From NCBI GenBank assembly GCA_003288255.1, contig CP026600.1, positions 2,604,001 through 2,668,000 of the forward strand: 64,000 bases of DNA, written 5' to 3'. The translations under genes were made by a program, and so were the position numbers. The stretch is from Clostridiaceae bacterium 14S0207. GTDB lineage: Bacteria; Bacillota; Clostridia; Clostridiales; Clostridiaceae. The notes under the pieces were generated by a model. It saw only the letters and a program-made list of their open reading frames with translations. It searched no databases and was not told the origin of the DNA. Each line of letters opens with the position of its first letter. Position 1 is the first letter of the stretch. Below, in pieces: positions 10,201 to 19,100 of the stretch.

Positions 10201-13025
10201 TCAAAATAGTTAGAAACCATATCGATGACTTTATTATTATATGACATAGATTTGCCTTCATTTATTAATGTAATTTTATAAGATAAAATATCTCCACCTA
10301 TAAAACTAACATTTTTGTCCGTATATATACCATTATGTGTTACATTCTTCTGTGTTTTTATAATTTTTATTTTAGGAATCATTACTTCTAAATTACTACT
10401 AGATTGAACCGGAACTCCAACCATGCCCGTTTTATCATCTATATAGGTAGCATTCACATTATTTTTTTGAATATCTATAAAGTTGAGACTTATAGTAGCA
10501 TTTATTATTCTAACTTGAAAAGAATAATTTAATATAACCTCATTATCTGTAGCATCAATTAATGGAATCATTGGAAATATAATTTTTCCACTTGTAGAAC
10601 TCGGTTGAGGTATTAAAGGTATACCATCTTTCATAATACTATTTTGTATAAGCTCTTGATTAGTATTTGGAAAAATATCAGTTACTTCAAGTTCCCTAAT
10701 TCTATAACTGTGTGGAATAAGTACTTGTATAACATATGTCACAATATTTCCTATTGTTGTAGAAACTGGAGATACTAACTTTTTTATTTTTATAATATCT
10801 ACTACCTTTATTCCTACTGAAGCCGTTAGTGATGTTCCCGTATATCTATAAGATTTATCTGGTTGTGAATAAGGATTAGTTAATTCTACTGTATTTATTA
10901 AATTCGCTCCACCTTCAATATCATTATCAACTACAACATCGTAAGTTATTACTAAACTTTCATTAGGAGATAACTTATTTATAGTCATAGATAAAACTTG
11001 TCCTTTTATACTGGGATTAGTATATATCGCCGTAGATTGTACGTTTACACTTCCTACTTTATAAGTTAACCCACTTGGTATTGTATCTGTTAACTCCATT
11101 TCAAAGGCTTCAGTTACATTATTATTAGGATTTTCATCGTTAGAAATTGCTATAGTATACTTATAAACTTCTCCTGGTTTAACTCCACTTGCATTAGGAC
11201 CAGTTACATTTTTTGATAGACTTAAATTAGGTTGACCAAATTTCAACTTTGAAGTAGAGGTTTTAGTATAATATTGTCTATTACTAGTTTCTCCTAATAA
11301 CTTACCTGTATTAATTTTAGATCCTAAAAAGTTCAAATCCTCATTAGTTGCATTAAATGCAACTTCCCAAGTATTATCTCCAGATGTATCTCCTAACCTC
11401 CACTCAATTCCATTAAAGGGTATTTCATTATACTTATTAATTCCTGCAATGCTTCCCCCATAAGTAACATCTTCTATTATATTACTTATTCCATTAGGTA
11501 AAAAATCTCTTATAATTACATTAGCTTGTTTGGCTTTTATTCCTTCACTATTATAAAATATTTTAACTTTTAATTTATCTCCTGGAGCTCCAACTTGTAG
11601 AGTTTTAGGAATTCCATTATTATATAAGTATCCTAAAAAAACCTCATGTGCTCTTGGTTTAATAATTTTAAATTCATTTTTATCTGTATCTGATACTGTT
11701 TCATTAGTACTCGATAATACCCCTGATATAATTACTTTAGTGTTAAATAAATCTCCTGACTTTACAAAATCATTATTTTGATATTTATCTTTAATAATGG
11801 TTGTATATCTAATTGAATGAATTGTTGCAATATTACCTCCATCGCTTGGAAATAGTTTCAATGGCTCCCATATGATTATAGTACTACCATCAGATTGTTT
11901 AGTTACACTAGAAGGAATAAATTCATTGTTAGGTTCATACTCATCACCATTAGGTATTATATCTATAATTTTATACTGCTGAGAAGATGTGTTTATTATA
12001 GGATCATAATCATTTATTCTAAAAAATACATCATTAGTTTTTCTTTTGCCGACATCCGTATCAGAAATACCAGTAACTGATTTAAATATTACTATATCCA
12101 TAGCTTTAATTGTATTAAAAGCTTCAGTCATTCCGAATTCACTTGTCATTGTAGCAATAGTATTTATAGATGTATTATTAGGTATTTTTTCTCCAGCATT
12201 CTGTTGACCATTTTCACCAACATATCTATCCCATATAGCAACTTGGATAGATATTCTATTTAAAGATCCCTTACTCAATACTTCATTTGACCAATATAAT
12301 TCTGTATAATCCCTTTCTTTTCCAGTAGGAGATCTAATACCCCAATTGTAAAGAAATTCAAAACCTTGCGGTCCAATTCCAGAAAACACAATTAAAAATC
12401 TTATTCCATTATTCATTCTAAATCTTAGATTAGATATCTTAGTATCTTGAATACTATTGTTTTTTATATTTATGGTATATGCATATTTCCAAACAGGATC
12501 TTGTTCTGTCAGTGATTTTCCTGCTCCTTTAAGAACCTTCTTAGAAGAAGAACTTATAAATATTGAACATGATAATGGTATAAAGTTAGCTGTAATACTT
12601 TTATTAATTGTTTGATTTGTTGGATTATCTGCACCTTCTGGTGTAGTATCTACAGTAGCCTTTAATATAACATCTTCTAATGGCACATCAAATTGAACCT
12701 GTTGAGAATTATTAGTATTTTTAAATTTGGCCTGTGATTCTAACCTTATTCTTATATTGTAAGTACTCATTGGTCCTAAATTCTTAATATTATACCAAAT
12801 GATTTGTGTATTAAAGTTTGAGGTTATATTTTTTTCGCTTATATCCTCTGAATATTCCTTAACTTCTACTCCATCAGGGATTAATAATTCAACATATAAA
12901 TTATATGCAATATCTGTAGAGCTGTTATTTGTAAAGTTCAAATAAATATATTCTAAACTTCCTACAACTATTTTTACTGGATTAGGAGAAATATCAATGT
13001 TTATATCATTTTCACCTATTGACAA
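4275..13025 (-). CDS. Giant DUF11-repeat protein, copy B
   Basis: The protein has 2,916 residues from a TTG start at 13025. AAGGAG sits 8 nt upstream, and the resulting N-terminus MSIGENDINIDISPNPVK lines up with copies A and C. A GTG three codons earlier overlaps the ribosome binding site and is less likely. The layout is an N-terminal region to about residue 740, then six B-A module pairs (about 745-2445), then a non-repeat segment (VPDRNSYISDNNALSCG). A degenerate seventh B module follows, and a cysteine-rich tail starts near residue 2740 with VFGKC-like IFGKC, GCG, CVC and CCPNC motifs. Apart from two isolated cysteines, the rest is cysteine-free. There is no signal peptide, transmembrane helix or LPXTG. 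It has its own leader and terminator. A structural role is likely from the architecture; the exact function is unknown. Confidence 0.9.
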   Translation of the reverse strand: MSIGENDINIDISPNPVKIVVGSLEYIYLNFTNNSSTDIAYNLYVELLIPDGVEVKEYSEDISEKNITSNFNTQIIWYNIKNLGPMSTYNIRIRLESQAKFKNTNNSQQVQFDVPLEDVILKATVDTTPEGADNPTNQTINKSITANFIPLSCSIFISSSSKKVLKGAGKSLTEQDPVWKYAYTINIKNNSIQDTKISNLRFRMNNGIRFLIVFSGIGPQGFEFLYNWGIRSPTGKERDYTELYWSNEVLSKGSLNRISIQVAIWDRYVGENGQQNAGEKIPNNTSINTIATMTSEFGMTEAFNTIKAMDIVIFKSVTGISDTDVGKRKTNDVFFRINDYDPIINTSSQQYKIIDIIPNGDEYEPNNEFIPSSVTKQSDGSTIIIWEPLKLFPSDGGNIATIHSIRYTTIIKDKYQNNDFVKSGDLFNTKVIISGVLSSTNETVSDTDKNEFKIIKPRAHEVFLGYLYNNGIPKTLQVGAPGDKLKVKIFYNSEGIKAKQANVIIRDFLPNGISNIIEDVTYGGSIAGINKYNEIPFNGIEWRLGDTSGDNTWEVAFNATNEDLNFLGSKINTGKLLGETSNRQYYTKTSTSKLKFGQPNLSLSKNVTGPNASGVKPGEVYKYTIAISNDENPNNNVTEAFEMELTDTIPSGLTYKVGSVNVQSTAIYTNPSIKGQVLSMTINKLSPNESLVITYDVVVDNDIEGGANLINTVELTNPYSQPDKSYRYTGTSLTASVGIKVVDIIKIKKLVSPVSTTIGNIVTYVIQVLIPHSYRIRELEVTDIFPNTNQELIQNSIMKDGIPLIPQPSSTSGKIIFPMIPLIDATDNEVILNYSFQVRIINATISLNFIDIQKNNVNATYIDDKTGMVGVPVQSSSNLEVMIPKIKIIKTQKNVTHNGIYTDKNVSFIGGDILSYKITLINEGKSMSYNNKVIDMVSNYFDIDELSINSSKGNATFVGNNLTWIIGQIAPNETVVLTFNMNTNKTIPAMENITNKASVEYKPNRDIKIQYGPIESNEVTFSIISIRFNKTSLNTTTVVGDKIKYTLDLNISKGTILYNTGIYDYLPEGQRIHGVPLEQINSGQVKQIAVVNNILPSGKQELIFFDSIADKNRTIDATKEAINARYTIIADVLYNNNLLNSQVQINEADFDWNVVQGGPSPQINKSTLNVTIKRPNVTILKEQKNFTKIGNLGEYSVEDQLADIGDIIYYRITLNSNGEATAYNISVKDILQDTLEFDSNITLPTMGTVTVPTESTGGTIIWNIDQLPKDTSVQYEFAVKVNSNAKLGTFFINMCRIEYNAQVIKENVFTTRSNEVRIDMYGLRVKKSSISSVVSLGDNIEYKIDVNIPRGQTIYDLTILDKLPIQQEYISASWTSTESAEIVTIIGRRLITYNEISPITAPLTNDKIISYSFKSMAISAAQSSEFQTNVVNINWSNEPGGKKVNPSEDTLQVQVNKPSLQAIKVQRNVTKGQVDFIAEPLLDVSAGDIIEYKLSISNNGKAIAYEVVSKDILNNLLEFVNQGTEGISISGQEVTWTVDSISPNDTVSVIIRTNVKIGFVVGTNVINRFVTNSKSSIQNPIPLPEIKSNEVGFSFINPVINKYIVQDNVDKIETSSIVGEKVNYKIVLTIEKGSKAYNVQVTDNLPVGQSYIPNTLTSIGGVEFVSPSTLVFPNEGTIDATAGEKTIIYSFQVLIESTTSDTEEKQINISYVDWDIDEVGTKGTRQTSSVNLNVTPIKLVINKMQSQDGVKFITSNLEINLGQKVYYKLDIENPSATKIYNININDELPTEYIVQALENVQGNIDVVFDSLTIGNHTFQVSIPELDANETASIIFSAILIPPVTPGKEIINEATVTYSVLESNLQNEYGPVKSNNVVSLFEPENIKFIKTSSVIQAQLGGLITYNFRVVIPKGIIIYNVILEDSLPSQQIYIGEAEKNGVPIELKQEGQNLIFPTENIINATSSLIEIDYSFIARIVTITNKDIPGEIQKNNAQLMWNIDPSGITTTEINSNTNVIVKNPNVQVTKLQRNVTKGTVFDINNINVDLGDLIEFQLVVQNSGDGIAYNLLTKDILSENFSFVDIISKDIGEIEFDVSDQNVNWLIEELYPNELVTAIFQVKALGGIPAGGESSNKVTTSFDTNLNPKFSGDSINSPIIFQRYPNIVIEKSTDKTNYMLDETIKYLISIRLPKGTSFYNLQVQDILPIGQVYNNNAKLNNNSIIPNVQGQLITFPIISTGFATKEDVIYDYEFEAVIKQGNFLSNPEIVQINSASVTWSLDKADTNIIGPISTSDEVNVINAHVTLEKLQKKLNSGNEFTKEIVSVYNSQIIEYKIIINNKGESSIYVPIIEDILSNKLRFLEIKSITKGVANLEPHAAVQGGKLIWRDIDEINIGETIELIYIVEVISNVKQIITNEATLNFRLSKGGEVYDGFISNFVETNILGNIYNFVPDRNSYISDNNALSCGVIGKIGKVGYIIENNSVNIVSYNLSIESIPFSYKLFINNEFIQYVEANTEYNNTPLQLQNLMPQTNKKIYLLYDVPSWFDINQSPIKFSVGINVIGKDKVHSINNIIKLGTITLNTLRNIKEYEQNSNLFIIEYNIIINISKGIKVYDLDVQGYYPPSYIFKDAYKDGVEFKVINENGNSISSRTIPELYKKTSSNVAINLNGRIIYPVILEVDATEKELQIIYSYRVLQYKKTQLSIGELENNRVVLTLRTSKDIEKKSIFESSTIKLENDGELECVYINKIFGKCARHYIYKDIQIPIINEYRVEKIIFKNPKVIEESLSISTSECDTNFSKVKYDFMIPYTIIYQGCGCLSSGQCSLSPQKEIHGILEQRSIEVIIYTSRLEENMYNIISESLAKDIIIDKNNYKFCVCMTIITSSVGKGMNLINNKGKCEFIYCCPNCNIINSSILK
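5690..10800 (-). repeat. Six B-A DUF11-like module pairs, copy B
   Basis: The B starts read IKKLVSPVS, FNKTSLNTT, VKKSSISSV, INKYIVQDN, FIKTSSVIQ and IEKSTDKTN. The A starts read IIKTQKNVT, ILKEQKNFT, AIKVQRNVTKG, INKMQSQDG, VTKLQRNVTKG and LEKLQKKLN. Pair length is about 285 residues. Each module most resembles the module at the same position in copy C, not its neighbours. Boundaries are approximate. Confidence 0.75.
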
Positions 13026-13077
13026 TATATTCACTCCTTAAAAATTTCTCTTACATTATTATTATTATTAACTATAT

Positions 13078-13086
13078 AAGTTACCT
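13078..13086 (-). promoter_or_regulatory. Shared upstream element AGGTAACTT, copy B
   Basis: This is the same word as upstream of copy C and near that of copy A, 53 nt before the TTG start. A TAATAATAATAATAAT stretch and the conserved AGAAATTTTTAAGGAGTGA leader follow. A role as promoter or regulator site is inferred only from conservation between the paralogous leaders. Confidence 0.35.
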
Positions 13087-13104
13087 AATAAAGGATTTAT
13101 ATTA

Positions 13105-13145
13105 AAAAAACATCGGAATATAACCTAATATTTATATTCCGATAA
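13105..13145 (-). terminator. Rho-independent terminator after copy C
   Basis: On the minus strand, ATCGGAATATAA pairs with TTATATTCCGAT (13112-13143) and is followed by GTTTTTTTAATA. It lies about 25 nt past the stop of the gene ending at 13168. Confidence 0.8.
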
Positions 13146-13167
13146 ACTAAGGATAAAAATTATATAT

Positions 13168-16100
13168 TTATTTTAATGATGGATTAAATACATTATTACA
13201 ACTTGGACAACAATATACAAATTCACACTTACCTAAATTATTTATTAATATCATAACCTTTGCTATTGAAGCTGTTACAACTCCAATACAAACACAGAAC
13301 TCTATTTTATCTTCATTTACAAATAGTTTTTCAACAATTGTTTGGGTAACAATATCATAAACATTCCCCTTATCTTCTGGAGTATACAAAATAATCTCTA
13401 CACTCTTTTGTTGTAATACACCTGTTATTTCTTCTGTGGAAGATGAAGAACATCCACCTGTTGGAGCACATCCACAACCTTGATAAATTATTCTATAAGG
13501 TATTATAAAGTCGTATTTAACTTTACTAAAGTCTTTATCACATTCACTTGGACTAATATTTAAACTTCCACTTACAATTTGCGGATCTCCAAATATAACT
13601 TCTTTAAATATATATCCATTAACTGTAGGAATAACTATTCCTTTGTATGAATAATATTGTACACATTTTCCAAAAACTTTATCAACATATACACACTCTA
13701 ATTCCTCTCCACTTGGTGGTTGAAGTGTACTACTTTCAAACACACACTTATCTTCTATATTCCTAGCTGCTCTTATAGATAATACAGCTTTGTTTTGTTC
13801 TAGAGCTCCTACACTTAGTGGCGTCTTCTTATACTGTAATACATCATAACTATATCTTATTTGAACTGGAGCAGCTGTAGCATCTATAATATCAATAATT
13901 GGATATATAATTTCACCAACTAAATTTGTTACAGGTATTTCTATACCATTCTTGTATGCCTTCTCAAAAATACAGGAAGGTGGATAATATGCTTGAAGTT
14001 CTAAATCATATACTTTTATGCCCTGACTTATATCTATATTTATTTTATAATCAATAGAAAACATTTTTGGGTTTTCTGAATACTCATTAATATCATAGGA
14101 AGTTGTTAAAGTAACCTTTCCTAATTTAATAGTACTATTTATAGTAGTTGGATCATTATTGCCTACTGGCTCTGCCGTTATATTAAATTCAATGGAGTTA
14201 TTAACTATATTATACCACTCTGGCACATTATATATTAATTCTATATTTGCTGAACTTCCCTTTGGAATACCACTTAATAATTCAGGTATATCGTTATAGA
14301 TACTATTACTTTGGACTTCTTCTATAAAAGAACCATTTATAAATAACTTATATGGGAATGGAATAGCATCAATTTGTAAGTTAAAATCTACTGGTGTATC
14401 ATAATTACTACTTAAAATATAGCCTATTTTACCATTACATTCTACTATACCATACCCTAGTGCCTCTGTATCTGATACATAGCTATTTTGATCTGGAATA
14501 AAACTATATAGGGATCCTAAAGACTCTACTGTAACTGTATTAGAATCTAATGTATTAAATCTTATTCCTCCATCAGTAATAGTAAAAGTTCCAGTAGCTG
14601 TATTTTCGATATTTTGAGATTTACTTCCTATAACTGAAACTTCATAAATCATCTCTATACTTTCCTTAGCATTTAACTCAGATATATCCTGCCATATTAA
14701 TTTTGCACTACCTTCTTGCCCCGGTAAAATATTTTCAACATTTACTGTACCTGTAGTTGAGCTATTTATCTGTAAAAACTTCGCATTTTCACTTATAACA
14801 TCTTCTATGACAGGTAGAAATATAGTACTATTTCCTGTATTATTTACAATAACTTGATATTCTATTACCTCACCTTTATAAGCTTGTATTATATCTTTAG
14901 TAAATGGGGTATTATTCTTCTTATTTCTTTGTAACTTTTCTATCTGTAGATGATCTTCTATGACATTTACATCAAATACTGAAGAAATAGGTCCTATTGA
15001 ATTAGTATCATCTGGATCTAAACTCCAAGTAATATTAGCAGAATTCTGTTGTACCTGAACAGGATCTACATTAAAATTTCCACTTTCAATTGTAGCTGTA
15101 ATTTCATAGTTATAGACTAAATTAGTTTTCCCAGCCTGTGCCTGTACTATGGTAGGAAATTGAATAATTTGTCCATTTACATGTGGAACTATAGGTGTTC
15201 CATTTAAAGTACTACTAACATATGATTGCTCAGGTGGTAATATATCATCTACATCTAAGTTATAGAACTTAGTTCCTTTTGGAACTGTTACTGTCAATGA
15301 ATATTTAATAGTAGAACCTACAACAAGATTCGTTTGATTTGATGATTTATCAATAGTTATATCAGGATATTTATGATATAATTGCTTTGAATAAATCGGA
15401 CCTTGAACTAGAGGATCATTTGGGTTATTGGAAAAAACTGTATCCGCAAAATTTGATTCAGTTATTCCTGCTATAGCCCCATCTAAAACTTTTACTTCAA
15501 AAATTAATATTGCTACTTGGTTAGCTTCTAATACATCAATTATCCATTTTAATTCATTATTTACAGCATTAAAGTTTACTTCTCCCAATCCATTAACAAT
15601 TACCCTTGAAAATGTAGTAAATTGTTCTAGTATATCTGTAGTTTCTACATTATAAGCAGGTACATCTCCTAAATTCTCTACTATTAACTGATATTCTATA
15701 AGGTCACCTGAGGTTACTTCTATATCTGTATCATCAAATATTTCACCAGCAACTTGATTTCTTTGTAATTTTGTTAATGAAACATTAGTTGCCCTAGCTA
15801 TAATGTTAGTATTAGATGTAACTTCTGTTGTAGTTAATCCTGTTTCATCTATATACCATGTAAACCATGCATTATTTTGTTGTATTGCTTGTAACTGAGA
15901 ACCTGGTAATGAAACTACTCTTGCCTTAAAGGTATAATTTAACGTAGTTGGAGCATCACTTGAGTCTATTATCGGAATTTGTTGTGATGTCAACTTTTGT
16001 CCATCTTGTTTCATATATATAGGCATACCATTTAGTGTAGCCTCACCTAAATATATTTGTCCCAATGGCAAAGTATCTTCTACCTCTGCATTATATATAA

Positions 16101-19100
16101 CTACGCCTTCTGGTATCTCAACATTTAAAGAATATTGAATTACTTCACCTAATTGTGCATTTATTATATTAGAACTTTTAGTAAAATCTATATTTTGTTC
16201 TTCTAGAATGCTTATAACTTCGTTAGATCTTACTGGTCCATATATCCTATTTAAGCTATCTATATCCGTACTATAAGTCACATTGGCTGAGTTAATTAAT
16301 TCTCCTCCTGGAGTTACTGGTCCAACCAAGATTGCTGAAAATACTATAGTTGAGCTAGAATCAGCTGCTAATGTAGGTATAATAACATTAAGATAATTAG
16401 AACCTAGGGATTTATTATCTACAATAATTTCAGATGCAGATTGAACTGATTCTATTGCTTGCAAAACAAATCCTGTAGGTAAATTATCTATTATATTTAC
16501 ATCATAAAGTGGTAATGTGGCACTTGGATTTGTTATTATCAATTTATAATAAATTTTTTGTCCTATATTTATATCTACTAAATTTTTATCAAATGTTATA
16601 TTATCTATACTTTGAGTCTTATCTATAGTTATACTTACATGACTAACATATACAGATACTGTTGTATCTTGTGTAGGACCTGAAGTTCCACCTGCCGATA
16701 TCCTCCAATCTACAAATGCAGTGTTTAATTGAGTATCTTCGGTACCTCCAGCATCTACACCAGTTATTCTAGCCTTAAAATTATATATAATTGTCTTTTC
16801 TCCTGTAGTTGCATTTACATTTCCCTCATTAGCAAGTGGGTTAGGTAGTGTAGCAGTAACAGGTGGTATTGCTACACCTCCTGTTGATGTAAGACTATTA
16901 GGTACATATTCTTGATTATTATCTAAGACATCTTCAACACCAACATCATATGCTATACTCCCTTCTGGAACCGTTAAAACTATCCTATATTCTACTTCAT
17001 CTCCAATCATAGCTGTAATTTCGGTTCTATCTGTACTATTTTGTACAATATATTTTTCTAACATAACATTAGTAAATTCAAATCCTACCTCATTTGAACT
17101 TACTGGTCCTATACTAACAGGATAAACCGTAGAACTTCTATAATTAGTAGTGAACTTATTTATAATATTGTCACCTGGTGCAAATCCTGCTCCAACTGTA
17201 GCTTGTATAGTAACTGTATCAGTGTCATTTGCATTAATGGGAGTAGCCACTGTCCATGTTACAACTTGCCCAGTATTAGTTATTCCTGGTTTTGCCTCAT
17301 CTATAAATGTAAGATTAGTTCCTAATGTATCTGTACTGACAACATTATAAGCTGGTGCTGTTCCTGTATTAGTTATATTCAACTGATATTCTATTACATC
17401 ATTAACAGCTACATTCTTTAATGGTAATGCTGAAAAAGTTGTTTGACCCTTAGTTACATTTCTTTGTAGTTTAGTAGTTATTAGATTAGGCCTATTTATA
17501 GTAACATTTTCATTAACCACTATTGGCGTAACTTTAGTTCCTCCTGGGGTATTAGCCCATGTTATATTAGCAATATTAGTTTGAATTTCTGAATATGGAA
17601 TCTGATTAGCAGAACTTTTAACTTTTGCTTTAAAAGTATAAATAATTGTTAGCCCACCAATTGGTGCTACTACTGGATTAACAGGTTCCTGATAAACTAT
17701 TGTTGTATTTGCATTACTTAATACAGGTGTTCCTAGTGTTCCTTGACTTGTAGTCCAAGAATTAGGTATATACTCCTGTCCTGGATTTAACCTGTCAGTT
17801 ACTTGAAAATCATGTAATGTTACTCCTCCAGGTATATTAACTTCAATGGTATATACGATTTCATCTCCTAAATTTACCGTAGTTTTGTTAGCAGTTTTTG
17901 TAGCAGTAACTCCACCTATCAGCGTGGTTATCGTATTAGCAGTTGCATTATACGTCTTTCCATTGGTCGGTGCACTTAGATAAGTGCCTGATATAGTATT
18001 ATTAAATGAAGATCCTACTTGTGCTGTACCTCTTACCCTTATAGAAAAGATATATTGAGCTCTAGTCCCTTCATTTAAAGCTGGAATGTTCCATTCTAGT
18101 ACTTGATTTATAACTTCATTAGGATGTACTACAGTTCCTATTGTAGGCTGAGTAACATCATCTACAAAATCTACATCATTACTTAGGAGATCTTTTAGTT
18201 GTATTGTATATGCTGGTGATGCTCCCCTAGATTCAATTGTAATTCTATAATAGATTACATCACCTTCTGATGCTAATATATTTCCTTTTGTAAATACTCC
18301 ACCTGTACCAGTTGCAGTAAAATTTTTCTGATCTTTTAGGACAGTAATGCTTGGTGTATCTACTTGAACATTATCTGAAGATTGTCTACTTTGCGGTGAA
18401 CTTCCATCTCCTATGCTATCCCATGTAACAAATGCATTATCAGTTTGGATCTGTGAATGAGGTGGAACTTCTAATCCTTGTTTAACTATAGCTTTGAACA
18501 CATATTGTACTTGTATAGAGTTATTTGTAGCAACTATATTATTATTTGTACCAACTATAGGTTGAGGAAATAGAACTTTATTTCCTAAAGCTTCTGTTGT
18601 AACTGTTGGTGTTACTGCTTCAATAAGTCCAGAATTTATTTGTTTTGTTGCTGATCCTGGAACATATTCTTGTGAAAGTGGCAACATATCATATACTGAA
18701 ACATCATATATAGTACTTCCTTCTCCTACAGTTAAAGTTAGATTATATTGTACTTCATCTCCTATTCGTGCTCTTCTAGTTAACGCTACTTTTGTAAAGT
18801 CTATATTAGTAAGATTAAATTCTACTTCATTGCTCTCTACTGGTCCAAAAGTTTTTACAGCATTTGGACTATTTGCATCATAAAGTGCTGATGCCTTATT
18901 TGCTATTGAAAGAGATGTAGGTAAAGATTGTGCTGGAGTCATATTAAATGTTAGTGTAGCAGTTTCCCCTACTGATAATCCTTTAATTATCCAACTTAAA
19001 TTATTACCAGCAAATGTAGCCTTCCCTTTAGATGAGTTAATACTTGCTGTATCAATAACAAAATAATTAGAAATAGTATCTGTTATACGATTGTTATATG

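Noticed and set aside
8872-10209. Plus-strand open frames of 100-175 codons inside copy B
   Set aside because: They are antisense to a clearly coding, repeat-structured gene, have odd composition and no convincing ribosome binding sites.
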